Origin: Scolanthus callimorphus
Taxonomy: Eukaryota; Cnidaria; Anthozoa; Actiniaria; Edwardsiidae
Assembly (NCBI GenBank): GCA_033964015.1
Contig: CM066918.1
Coordinates: 21,969,387 to 22,033,386 of the forward strand
Length of the DNA stretch: 64,000 nucleotides
Reading direction: 5' to 3'
Below, in pieces: positions 52,248 to 62,896 of this stretch (position 1 is the stretch's first letter; each line of letters starts with the position of its first letter). Below the pieces are notes generated by a model. It was given only the letters and a program-made list of their open reading frames with translations, was not told the DNA's origin and made no database searches. A program made the position numbers and the translations under genes.

Positions 52248-52283
52248 GAGCTGCAGAGGACGCCCAGAAGCAGAAAGAAAAAG
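52248..52283 (+). CDS. Calx-beta gene linker exon
   Basis: This 36-nt exon lies between acceptor GCTTGTTACAG and donor GTACAA. It reads AAEDAQKQKEK in the phase (1 to 1) that joins domain XI to the last exon. It encodes a short charged juxtamembrane linker. It is supported by phase, splice signals and the neighbouring exon, not by homology. Confidence 0.6.
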
Positions 52284-52651
52284 GTACAAATAGGTATTAC
52301 AAGGCCCATTGTCAAGCCCCTGGGTGCCCAACAAACAGATACTTGTCTTTCTCGTAACCAGAGCTCGCCCAGCTTGTCACATCGCAAGGGAGGCTCTGGA
52401 GACAGCCATTGGAACATGCAGAGACATATTTCTTTCACTCCGGCTCTGTATTTTAATCTTTCGCATGCATCCGTAACTGTCACCAGAGACTCTACGCGAG
52501 GAGACGAGCTCTGGGCACGAGAATATCCAAGGCTTATTTAGGGCGCGTTCTGCAGGCAGACCAAAGATGGCTTCCTATACTGATCTACTTGTCTTGTCAG
52601 TGCCTTGAACACCGTGGTTTTATTTTTAACTTTAATTTGTTTCTATTGCAG

Positions 52652-52767
52652 ATGACGATGAGAAAAGGGAATTCCTACGACGTCTCATGATTGGTGCTTG
52701 TTGTGTTCTTGTTGTCCTCCTTATTGGATCAATTATCATGATCATTGTAATCAAAGGAATGGTTTAA
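52652..52767 (+). CDS. Calx-beta gene last exon: transmembrane helix and stop
   Basis: The acceptor is TTCTATTGCAG. The exon reads DDDEKREFLRRLM followed by a strongly hydrophobic helix of about 22 residues (IGACCVLVVLLIGSIIMIIV) and the short tail IKGMV before TAA. The acidic/basic cluster on the N-side and the very short C-terminus suggest a type I membrane protein whose Calx-beta repeats face outside. The phase matches the 36-nt exon exactly. Confidence 0.72.
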
Positions 52768-53100
52768 GCTCCTGGAGGCAGTGCATTTTTACTGGCACAA
52801 AGGGTTCCACATTTAGCAAAGAATACTACAAAAAGAACCTGAACTACTGTAATACTTTTGATTCGTTACTTTAAAAGAATAACAAAAAGGCATCAGAAAC
52901 ATTCACAGACATTTTTCTCCACATGCACAATATAAGAAGAGAAAGTCGGCTCTGTCCACAAATCATTTATTTAAGCGATTGCAAATTATTACAGGTTTGG
53001 AATACTGATTGACTACACGGAGGTATAAGGACAACAGCCCAAGGAAAAGTCACAAACCTGTAGGATATAAATAGCAATTTTATTCGTAACTCCCTTTAAT

Positions 53101-53106
53101 AATAAA
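53101..53106 (+). terminator. Candidate polyadenylation signal AATAAA
   Basis: AATAAA lies 334 bp after the stop of the Calx-beta gene. The 3' end is not otherwise supported. Confidence 0.35.
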
Positions 53107-53958
53107 ATATCGTTTGATGAAATGGTGCCCTGTCTATGTCTATGTCCAAACACCCCACCCCATACCCCCAGAACACTACCCTAAGATGGGGGAGGGGCAA
53201 AATAAATGAAGTAAAAATGAACTGCAGAACAATAGCGTACAAAAGTAATGGCACTAAATTTTTCCAAAATCTCCTAAACGCACGACCATTACCGGATTTC
53301 AATCCGTGAGTGCCTGGGGCGAATCCGTTAAAATAACCGTCATCGGTTCAAGACCCATATACGGAGAAAAGGCATGCTGAACTCTACAAAATCTAAAAGT
53401 GTTCGGTATTAATCGGGCAAATAGTGAGGAAACAGCCATTTAGAAATTACAAGATTTGTGTGAAATCTCGAAGACACTAGCTTGTAAAGCTACTCTTAAA
53501 TTCGAGTGACGCGGCGTCTGGCAAACCACACAGAGCTTATAAAATTCCGGCATCTTGGAATGGCTATATATCGGTCGGAATATACACAATCAACACCAAA
53601 CTTTATGATTTCGTAAAGTTTAATATGCTGATAATGGTAATAGTAAGGAACTTGCCCAAGGCACTGACGGTTTGAAATCCGGCAATGTTGCATGCACAAT
53701 TGGACCGTGTAAAATATCATCTTTTGTTATATGAAATATTTTGTTTAATTTGATTTTATTTAATTTGAAAACACAGGGCCACTTTTTGAAAACAAAGACA
53801 AGAGAAGATAAAACAGTAAGGGGTAAAAGGTGAACAGAAATTATTCCTATTTTCACAAACAAAGAAAAGATTGAAAAATATTATTCAAAATCCGTCATTC
53901 TGTAGCCAATGGCATAATCTGATTTATACCACGAGAACTTCACAAAACATTGTTAAGA
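53107..53958. other. Intergenic space between the two host genes
   Basis: No coding signal recognised. It should hold the promoter of the downstream Ig/ShK gene, but I see no convincing TATA box or other element that decides a start. The last 100 bp before the ATG are AT-rich. Confidence 0.45.
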
Positions 53959-54010
53959 ATGTTGAAATTTTGTGTCGTCGTGCTCACATCCGTAATAACT
54001 ATTGTTAAAG
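53959..54010 (+). CDS. Ig/ShK secreted protein gene, exon 1 (signal peptide)
   Basis: The ATG at 53,959 starts MLKFCVVVLTSVITIVK, a short basic start followed by a hydrophobic core typical of a secretion signal. It ends at donor GTGAGT in phase 1. The next exon begins with two bases that complete the codon. A copy of the last 18 bases of the exon, its donor and ~65 bp of intron is found again at 54,801-54,886. Confidence 0.6.
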
Positions 54011-54263
54011 GTGAGTAACATTCAGAGCTCTATCAGTATAGTACGTACGGCAAATAGACACTTTGTTGGCTTTATAGCTCAAAACCCTGAGCCCTATTAG
54101 AGCTAGCAGTCACAGCAATGCAACCACTATGGATCCGCTTCTTTCTGTGGTTGTTAGAATTTCGTTTATCTGGTTGATGGGTTATGTTTTAGAGCTTAGA
54201 CACTCGGATATTTTGTCTAATGACGATGGTATAGCTTATTCCATTATTTGACTGGTGTTACAG

Positions 54264-54378
54264 TTAAGTGCTTGAAAGTTAACGCTGTACAAAGTGATGA
54301 CAGTCTATTGACAATACCGTTGTTTTGGATTGGAAATGGCACGACGTTTACCGTAGACTGTACTTTTCCTCAGGCAAG
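54264..54378 (+). CDS. Ig/ShK gene, exon 2 (first Ig-like strands)
   Basis: Acceptor GGTGTTACAG, donor GTAGTT. It reads VKCLKVNAVQSDDSLLTIP, then FWIGNGTTFTVDCTFPQA, with spacing suggestive of an Ig-like strand region ('F.V.C.F'). It ends in phase 2, which does not match the phase-1 start of the next exon I recognise. Either an exon between 54.4 and 57.4 kb is missing from my reading or one boundary is wrong. Confidence 0.5.
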
Positions 54379-54725
54379 GTAGTTCAATTAAAAACGATAA
54401 GCATATAAAATGACAAAACAAAGCTCTCAAGGCTTCTTCATGCGCCGGAACTGCATTAATCTCCATGTTAACCTAAGCCAGTGCGCAGCATGGAGCTCAT
54501 TCACACAAATAGATGTCAAGTCACTGCCACCAGCCCCCAAGTAATAAAAATCAAAGGCATGCCGTAGGCCAACTCGTGGCTTATGAAACGTCAATGTGAC
54601 GTAGCCCAGAGCCGCATTACGTGTTATGCATGCGTCACACGTATGTTGTTGTAGCACTTTGGTCAACCGAATTTTTTGGTATAGAAGTTTTGACTTGTAT
54701 GCCACAAAAAAAGATCTTCCTTTTA

Positions 54726-55585
54726 TGGACGTGTCATTATTTTGCGGGTGGGAGGGATCCTATTTTTGTGGGGAGGCCCTGATTTTTTATTACTCACCTA
54801 TAACTATTGTTAAAGGTGAGTAACATTCAGAGCTCTATCAGTATAGTACGTACGGCAAATAGACTAACACTTTGTTGACTTTATAGCTCCTATTTTTGTG
54901 GGGAGGCCCTAATTTTTTTTTCGCGGTCTAAAGGGAGGGTCCAAATTTTTTTCACTCCTGTTTGGGGAGGGTCATAATATTTTTCAACATTTGCACGATG
55001 AAGAGAGTGAAACAGATGCCGATAGTGGTTATTTCAGCAACTTCTATATCATTTACTTCGCGCGCATAAACAATGCCCTCTAATATACTCTTTCATCAAC
55101 GAAGACACTGCCCTCACGCCGTTTACAAGAACAAGTGTACCTTGATGAGGAAAAGCAAACACTTCCAAAAATGCCCTGCAATGATATGCCTGACGGGAAG
55201 TCACTATGTTTGAAGAATCCAACATAGGTAAGCGTGAGTTCGACGTTACAAGCATAGAAATTCGTCATTTGGGCAGCGCTTCACGCATGAATAATAATAA
55301 CTTCGTCATTTGCGGCGCGCAGTTGCGCGCATGAATAACATAACCTTGTTGGCTCAGGAACCGATAGAAGCTTTCATCTAACCTATATAGTCGAGGTAGC
55401 GTTCTTTCATGGGCTCCTGGCATAGGTAGCTCCTGGCATAGGTAGCGTTCTTTCGTGGCTCTTTACTATACCGTACACAAAACGTGTTCATCTACCCTTT
55501 CTCTGAGGCTTGATGAAATGGGTTTATCAAAATTCGGGCGCGCTTCGCGCGCAACGAAAGAAAATGCGAGCCCCCTTTTGGGTAA
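54726..55585 (-). mobile_element. Partial third copy of the 0.97-kb TIR element
   Basis: It starts GGACGTGTCATTATTTTGCG, the inverse of the right end of the copies in the Calx-beta introns. It continues colinearly in inverse orientation through GGGGAGGGTCAT and GTGAAACAGATGCC to the 'ggcgcgcttcgcgcgc' region, where it stops without the other TIR. A duplicated piece of exon 1 and intron 1 (54,801-54,886) is embedded near its start between two copies of TATTTTTGTGGGGAGGCCCT. Confidence 0.72.
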
Positions 55586-56057
55586 AATATTGGGGGTATA
55601 AATACGTTGGGGTATGTCAATATATGTTAATTGTTCACTACTCGTACAAAGGGGCGTCTATCTATGGTCTGGTGGCCGGACTAGTTTAAATATGGGACGG
55701 GAGAGGTGGGATCACGTTAATCATTGTACTTCTGGAAAGAAAGAAAGAAAGGGTCTTCTCCTCATCGTGAGGGAATTCAAATCGGTTCAAACACACGACC
55801 GCTAGACATGGAGTGGTTGGAGGACTTAACGGGCTGCATTAGATGACGCAAATTGCAGTCGCGCAGCTTACAATCACGAGGGCTGCTTAACAGTATACGT
55901 AGTGCCTCCGAGAGCCAGGCCATTGCACCGGGAGACGATCCCCTACTCTTACGAAGAGTGCAATTGGTTCTTTAGTGTCTTCTACCCCATCTTGAACAAG
56001 GGGTAGAAAGGAAGGCAGACGGGACCTCGACCTAAGGGGAAAATATTTAGTTTTCAT
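55586..56057. other. Intron stretch without recognised features
   Basis: No gene or repeat boundary recognised. A short AAAGAAAG tract is at about 55,736-55,751. Confidence 0.45.
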
Positions 56058-57140
56058 AACTACTTAATAACCGGGCGCGAGGGCTTTATACTGTAAAATT
56101 CCAGACTGATGAATGGAATTTTTGCTTTATGGACCGATGCTCTCGAGCAAACAAGGTTATTAAGTTGTTTATTATATGGTATTCTCAAATTAAGCGAGTC
56201 ATCAGTGAACAACTACAAAAACACGCCAAAAAAAAAACACTTAAATAAATTAATACATTTCAGGTGGGCATTTTAGGCAAATCATACAAGAAGTAAAGGG
56301 AATATACAATAAGAGCAGAATGTTTTGATGACAAATGTTTACCAAGCGAAATAACTTACTTACATTGAGTTTTCCTCGCGTAATGTTTTCATCCTGGAGT
56401 TGAAGATTTTCTTAAAAGATCCTTCGCATTCCACCGACTAATATCCAAAGAATTCAAAAGGCAATACATTCACATTGGTCTCAAGTGTTTATATACACTT
56501 CTGTATGGAGGAAATATCCGACGAGCCAGGTAAAATCGCTTGCAAAGAAGTGGTTGGTTATTTCTCCTTCCTTGATTCAAGTTCACGACAGAGAACGAAG
56601 TTTTCAAAAGCTTCACTTGCAGCCGACTACATTACGCTGCTCTTCCACTTCTTACTCTCACATCTGTTACATACGAATCGGAAAATTGTTTATGTCATGG
56701 AATATCTCTTGAAGCCAATGCTATTGTCCATGAATCTGTTTGAATCGCTTTTTTCCCGAAGACTCCGACTGACATGCACTTTTGACACGAATCACAACCA
56801 CTCGTAGGGAGAAATGATAAGAAGCCTGCACAAATGTTTCCTCGTACCACACCCATCATTTCAATTTCCACTTAACCCAGTTGGTAATAAAGTTTATAGA
56901 GGATTTGAAATTCGGTACATCTCCACTAGAGAAAGATTTATCTTCCACAGCCACGACAATGTTTTCTCTGTTTGAGGTTTGCTTCGCTTGAATGAACTCC
57001 GACAGAGCCACACGCGCGCGTTTTGTCAAATGGCGGGGAAAAAAATCTGTAATGCCCGTGGGCGATTACCAGGGGATTCCGGCCCGCTAATCGGCCAATC
57101 AGATCGCGCCTTGTTCCCATTGTTCCCGATAACACCAAGT
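56058..57140. mobile_element. Hairpin-headed foldback MITE, copy 4
   Basis: A palindrome (about 56,062-56,174; outer arms ACTTAATAACC and GGTTATTAAGT, inner AAATTCCA and TGGAATTT) abuts TTGTTTATTATATGG, the same end as copy 3. The right part has TAATGCCCGTGGGCGATTAC and CGGCCAATCAGATCGCGCC, again as in copy 3, but the terminal TIR is eroded. The body differs from copy 3. Short frames at 56,475-56,807 have no recognisable domain. Confidence 0.6.
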
Positions 57141-57375
57141 ACCTTAGATCACAACGGAATTTTCTCGAGACACCTGCTTGTACTGACCCTTTCAGAGAGT
57201 TTACGACCGTTTGAATTTCCTATTAATTAATATTTCCTTTAGTGTAAATTTCAGTGTGCTGAGCCGCCTGTTGTTCGTTCTGCTTACTGCGATAGGTGGT
57301 GTAGCCAGAAAATGTTTTGCTGCGTGTGCTGCATACTGCGTTCCAACTTCAAAACTCTATTATACTTTTGTGTAG

Positions 57376-57486
57376 GGTCTTTCCAGGATTTCAGGACGGA
57401 TCAAGGTTGTAATATAACTCTAGTGTGCTATCATCCATCAAGCCAGGCAACTAACTGGACCGCAAAGGGGCAACTTGTGCAACAAG
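57376..57486 (+). CDS. Ig/ShK gene, Ig-like exon (first half)
   Basis: Acceptor TTTTGTGTAG, donor GTTAGA; 111 nt, phase 1 to 1. It reads SFQDFRTDQGCNITLVCYH then PSSQATNWTAKGQLVQQ: a cysteine in 'TLVCYH' followed by a Trp after 11 residues, the core C...W of an Ig fold. The next exon supplies the second cysteine. Confidence 0.65.
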
Positions 57487-57589
57487 GTTAGAGTTTTAGT
57501 AGAAACCCCCTCGCATACTGTCATTATCTGTCGCGTAATAGATAGTGAGTAGCAAAATAGCCAGCGTATAACTCTCAAAAGGCTGTTCC

Positions 57590-57780
57590 ATATATTATAT
57601 CCATTACCCCATTATCGAGGATCCTGGAAATTCCACAGGGGTTGCTGTGCTTGGCCCTGGAATTTCCAGAGGGTTTGTTGATATTGACCTTGGAATTTCC
57701 ACAGGGTCTGTGATTTTGTCCCTGGAATTTTCACAGGGTATTTATTTGCAACTGTGGAATTTCCACAAGCCCACGAGAGA
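57590..57780. repeat. Short tandem array of 'ccctggaatttccacaggg' units
   Basis: Four or five units with the core TGGAATTTCCACAGGG lie 35-45 bp apart. Each unit is itself nearly palindromic (GGAAATTCC / GGAATTTCC). Intronic and non-coding. Confidence 0.7.
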
Positions 57781-58230
57781 ATGAGAAATATAATAATAAT
57801 AGTCGTTTATTATTCCTCTTGCGGTTAGGACTGAATTACAGGAATAGGTCATACATTAATACTGGAGGAATTTCCACAAGGGTTGAGCAATTTAAAAGAA
57901 AAGTTCCTCGATAAGGGGGGAGGGGGGACGTTTTTTTTTGGAACAGCCCAAAAGGTATCGCGTAGTAAGAATACAATAGCTCAGGTATACGATCGACTTC
58001 ATTTTTCATGGTTCAGCGGTATTCCCATTATGGTATCGCTGGCGCGTTCGTGCGTGTCTGCCCCACCACAGGTAAACCAAGATCATTCTCCGTTTCATAT
58101 GATGAAATGGCCAGATTTCACTACTGGCGAGGTGAGGAAAATAACACTGTAAGATTGGCGGGAAATAGTAAGCGCGCGTACACATCCGGGACATACTTTC
58201 TCACATTTTAACTAGTGAAGATATGGAAAA

Positions 58231-61200
58231 TAGGCCTTTTTCACGACCCCTGCGCGATTATCGATTAGCCTGCCTGTCACCTAGCAACGGCTTAGCTGGT
58301 TGGCAAGCCGTCAGAAGAAATACAAAGGTTTCAGTGAAGGTGCGTGTGACAAATAAACGGAGAAAATAGGTTTATTATGGAACCTTCTGCGAATTATTTT
58401 AGCGGAAAGCTTTTCTAGAGTATCTTGGTCGAGTCACAGGTGAAAAATCTAGACAATCGAGACAATGGAAGAGTTTTAAAACTGAGTTCGACTGCATTTC
58501 CTTCCTGAACGACAACGTGGCGGCCGCTGGAGGTAGGTCATTGGAATTTCTGGCCAATTTTCAGCGCAATATTAATTGTAGCCTTAAGAGACGGTTTAAA
58601 ATTCAAGCTTTAATATTTTTGTCTTGCATGTGGCTCTGAGAATATAGAGGATGCTTGAGAAAATAAGGAGATCGGCCCAAAGAAAGTGCGGTAATTACAT
58701 CACAGGAGTGCTAATTTTTCCCCTCCTCTTATGCAAGTAACTTCATTCATTTTGAAACATTTCTTGACCTCAGCATCTCTTATGAAATTGGTGATGAAGA
58801 ATATAGAAGAATATATTTCTCATTCTGGTAATAAAACATGAGAATTCCACACAGAGAGCGAATCTCAACTTGATGTCCGTGACGTGTCCATGGAACTGAA
58901 TGGAAACAATAGTATTCAGAGAGCTCAATGACAATGTGTCAACGCATAGACCTTAGTGGACAATGCATATCACATACATGCTGTAAAGTGTATGTACAGC
59001 AAGCCAGAGAAACACAGCAAAGCTCAGACAACAACTTGATTACTACGAGCGAGTTGAGATATTGATAAATGAATCAAATTTTAACAGATAATGGGAAGTA
59101 TGAAATTTTGCATGGAAAGATTCTAAATGAATGAGCAAATTAAGATAAATAGATGTGCAATTCCAGAAAAATCCATACCGGGCACCATGGAGAGTGCAAA
59201 GACCCGCATCACTTCAAAAGGAAAATACAGTATTCGTATGGAAAAGAAACACAGGAATTGACCCCCAGTCCCCTCAATTTTCCCCTGGAATTTCAATTCC
59301 CTCCATGGTGGGGGTATGGATTATTGGATAGATTAATTTCACATTTTATGCTGCCTTTTCATCATTTGATACTCGCTTTCCAAGTCCAAAAACATATTGT
59401 GCTCTTTGTTTTCTTTCAGCCCTGGTATGTCAAGGCCATAGCTAGAACGCCCCCCCCCCCCCCCCCCCCACCGCTAGCTATGGCAATGTATGTCACTGTA
59501 TCAATTTCACCTAAAAACAGCAAAAGCACAACAGCCAAATATATCTATTATGATTGCTTCGCCATAAGACAAACCTGGCCAATTTAATTTTGTTTTTGAA
59601 GCATAATTTTGCTAGTCTTGGGATGAAATATAATAAAAAATGCCCTGATTTTGTTCAAGAAAATCCTGATATCCTATTCTCCGTCATTGGGTTGAAATCT
59701 CCCTCATTTTACATGCAGGCTACAAAAACTGTGAACACCTGAAATATGTCTGAAATGTGGCTTAACAATTGTTGCATGCAAGAATCTATGCAGAAAACCC
59801 TTGAAATAGATCAGATCAACCAAATAATTTCCAGAAAAGGAGCACCATATAAAAACCACCAATGCCAAAAGTTGAAGTAGCTCTCTTTTGGAATAAGTTA
59901 AAATACTGATTAAAACTCGTGGCAGCTTTCAGGTGTCCAAGATTTTTGTAGCCTGACTGTACATGTAATAAACTCTGTAGTTTTGTGACGTTATTTCACA
60001 GTGCAACTAGACACTTTGAGAGTCCAAAGGTGTCATTTCCACAATTTCAAAGTTGATAACTGTGTGGTATTTTGCAGAGGAGATAAGATAATGACTTCTG
60101 AGAAGACTTGAACCATGCAGACTTGGGTTTTGGTTGTTGGAAGTGGGGGATATATGGATGTTTTTCTGTCTGATTTATTCACCTGCATAAGAAGTAGTGC
60201 ACGCAATAATTGATCAATGTTGTACATACACTGCACAGTGCCAAAAATATCTCCTGATGATTATACTGGATATCCTTGAAGTTATTTTCAAAAGGATGGT
60301 AAGTCACAGTAGCAACCATGACTTTTCACATGGAGAAGCTCTTAAATGTGATATTCCAGACACCAATGTCATGTAACCTCTTCTATATCAAAGTCATTGT
60401 GGGTCAGCCACCTCAGAATCCTAGGCTCTGGGAGGTCAAAATTTCACCTGACCATCTAGTAACTTCCTGGTATGATATTCCCCCAGTGTTAGAGTTGGTA
60501 AAACAAATGTTATTGCACCATGTGGTGTAGTCCCTGTACAACACTATGATTGCAGCAAAGTGAAGATGGTCTTTAGACATTTTCTTTTTGTCTCTATTTT
60601 ATTATCTTGCAGAAGAATACAAGTTGTATTGAGACATCTGAATAAGTTGTTTTCCTTCAGATTTCCATGAACACATGGGTGCAGAATATTTACTTTCTGT
60701 ACCAAATTCAGTCACTGTAAGCAGACCCATGTTCTCCAGATGAAGGTTGACCACAACATAGTTCTTCATTGCCACTTTCATCAGAGTTGCTGAGATCAAG
60801 AAAAAAAATCCTTACATAACAAAAAGGGAACTACCAGAATGAATTTTTTTTGTATATGATGCTTTCAGCTGTTTCAGAGATGCCAACCCCTGAATTTCAA
60901 AGACTTGGAGTTTTTTTCTAAACTGTAGAAGCATTAATAGTAAATACTTTGTGTCGTCACTAAGGACTCATCTCCATTAGCCTTCTGAGTCTTTGGAGAA
61001 AAGCCCTCTCTATAAGAAAATGTGGGAGATTCTAGGGTAAAAGTGGGAGTAGGTCTAGGAGTAGCTTTGCCCAGCCCAACCCCTGACTCTTTTGTTATTT
61101 TGAAACAACAGGTACCCTTTAAAATACAAGCCAGGAAGGGGATTGAGGAAGCCAAATAGTCACAAGAATATGGACCGATTAATTCAGTTCAGTTATCGTA

Positions 61201-61756
61201 GGCAGTGTTCCTTGGAATTACTTTAGTACTGAAAACTACTGGAAATAAGTCTTAATAAGCCAATTAGTCATAGACCATGCGATTAATACCGCGCTTCTTT
61301 GAGACGATCTCCGTGTTTTCTCAAGTATCTTCTATATTCTCAGAGCCACATCCTCGACAAAAATATTAAAGCTTGAACTTTAAATCGTTTCTCAAGCCTA
61401 CAATTAAATATTGCGCTGAAAATTGGTCAGAAATTCCAATGACCTACCTCCAGCGGCCGCCATGTTGGCGTTCTGGAAGGAAATGCAGTCGAACTTCTGC
61501 CTCAGTTTTAAAACTCTTCCACTGTCTCGATTGTCTAGATTTTTCACCTGTTACTCCACCAGGATATTCTAGAAAAGCTTTCCTCTAAAATAAATCGCAG
61601 AAGGTTCCATAATAAACTTATTTTTTCCGTTTATTTGCCACACGCACCTTCACTGTATTTATTCGTCCTCTCTGACGGCTTGCCAGCCAGCTAAGCCGTT
61701 GCTAGGTGACAGGCAGGCTAATCGATAATCGCGCGGGGGTCGTGAAAAAAGGCCTA
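58231..61756. mobile_element. 3.5-kb non-autonomous element with ~470-bp terminal inverted repeats
   Basis: TAGGCCTTTTTCACGACCCC at the left and its inverse at the right open arms of about 467 and 478 bp (58,231-58,697; 61,279-61,756), roughly 90% alike. Both arms contain GGCGGCCGC and TCTAGACAATCGAGACA. The interior (58,698-61,278) has no transposase-like frame; a C run of about 19 is at 59,450. TA stands at both outer ends. It lies in the intron between the two Ig exons. Confidence 0.8.
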
Positions 61757-61814
61757 TACGGGTGTTTAAGTTTCTGGTAGAACATCCAAGATGTAATAAC
61801 ATTTGTTACGTTCA

Positions 61815-62148
61815 CATCTACAGGGCCTAAATACATTATAGAGCAACATCAGCAGTATAGTGTCCTGTACATTATAATATAGCTACGATGCAAGAGAAGG
61901 AAAAACCAAAACAGAAACGCAAAAATAAAGTCTTCTTTAAGAAGAATATAGCTACGTTATAACGCGCACTCTGATTGCTCCAAAATGATATTATTTTAGC
62001 TGTTATGTTCACATTTGCAGGGTCTAAATACATTATAGAGCAACATCAGCAGTTAACTATTCTGTATATTATAATATAGCTACGATATAACGCGCGCTCT
62101 GGTTGGTCTAAAATGATATTATTTTAGCTGTTATGTTCACATTTACAG
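61815..62148. repeat. Two truncated copies of the Ig exon with acceptor sites
   Basis: Upstream of the real exon at 62,149, the sequence TTCACAT(C/T)TACAG-GG and the first ~50 bases of the exon (AATACATTATAGAGCAACAT) occur at about 61,815-61,879 and 62,010-62,075. Each then runs into TATAATATAGCTACGAT(G/A) and a CGCGCTCT-containing MITE-like piece. Both copies keep an AG acceptor but lose the reading frame and the donor. Confidence 0.78.
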
Positions 62149-62286
62149 GGTCTAAATACATTATAGAGCAACATCAGCAGTACAGTATCCTGCACATTAG
62201 AGACGCGGTATCAGGTGATCAGGGGAACATCACGTGCCAAACCGGACAGGAAGTGATAAGTACATATAATATCATTACCAACACAG
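62149..62286 (+). CDS. Ig/ShK gene, Ig-like exon (second half)
   Basis: Acceptor CACATTTACAG, donor GTAAGC; 138 nt, phase 1 to 1. It reads SKYIIEQHQQYSILHIRDAV then SGDQGNITCQTGQEV, the 'L.I.....D.G...C' signature of the end of an Ig domain. With the exon at 57,376 it forms one complete Ig-like domain. Confidence 0.72.
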
Positions 62287-62714
62287 GTAAGCTTAAAGGA
62301 AACCCCGGCTGATAAGCCTTTTCAAGCTCAGAGGAAACTTAAACAACTCAAAAACATGCGACAGAACTTTATAACTGAAGAAAGTTACATTGGTGAGATT
62401 CGTATTTGAATTTAGCAGGCGCCGCCATATTGCAAACATGACGTCACTCTTGTGCCTGACGTTATTTAATAAAGGCGGCGTAAACAGCTAATTCTTTTTA
62501 CACACATAACATACAAATTGTTCTCTTGGTGCTCTTATTCTGGTTGTGTGTGTAGCGAGCAAAGCCTCTATACGCCATACGCAGAGCTACCATTTAAGAC
62601 GTCACGGCCATTTAAGTTATACAGGCATTTTTACAGAGAATGTCTGGGCTATTAATTCTTTCGGTCATAGATTGAAATATGTTATTGTTACTTGACCATG
62701 TAGCTTCTTTTTAG

Positions 62715-62828
62715 TGTGCAGGGATGAGTACCCCACTCCTGATTGTGAGAGGGTTATAACCGCCGGAGATCCGTGTCAGCGTGAATGGATAAAAGAGAAT
62801 TGTAAAAAGTCGTGCCAACTTTGTCCAG
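62715..62828 (+). CDS. Ig/ShK gene, ShK-type six-cysteine exon
   Basis: Acceptor TTCTTTTTAG, donor GTGAAT; 114 nt, phase 1 to 1. It reads CRDEYPTPDCERVITAGDPC then QREWIKENCKKSCQLC: six cysteines in the ShKT pattern (C.D....DC...G.PC.......C..SC..C). ShK domains occur in cnidarian potassium-channel toxins and, more widely, as modules of secreted proteases, lectins and adhesion proteins. Here it follows an Ig domain in a multi-exon gene, so a modular extracellular protein is more likely than a venom peptide. The phase-1 end implies further exons beyond the window. Confidence 0.78.
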
Positions 62829-62896
62829 GTGAATATTGTATGACCTAGGGAACATGTATTTCCTGTTCTTCTTTACTGCCTCTCAATAATATAGAA

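Larger units (their letters stand above)
4087..52767 (+). other. Host gene span: multi-Calx-beta single-pass membrane protein (5' end outside window)
   Basis: Eleven Calx-beta domains are readable in order, each from an A exon starting in phase 1 and a B exon ending in phase 1, so every A+B pair is a symmetric unit that can be duplicated without disturbing the frame. The last two exons add a charged linker, one transmembrane helix and a stop. Calx-beta repeats occur in Na/Ca exchangers, FRAS1/FREM proteins and ADGRV1, where they bind Ca2+ or act in adhesion. The single C-terminal helix and short tail argue for a large cell-surface protein rather than an exchanger. No signal peptide or start is visible, so the N-terminus lies upstream. 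Orthology is not assignable from this window. Six exons show one-base deletions. Confidence 0.75.

Noticed and set aside
62715..62828. Calling the ShK exon a venom neurotoxin gene
   Set aside because: The cysteine pattern fits ShK, but the exon is phase 1-1, follows an Ig domain and leads into more exons. A modular extracellular protein is the better reading.
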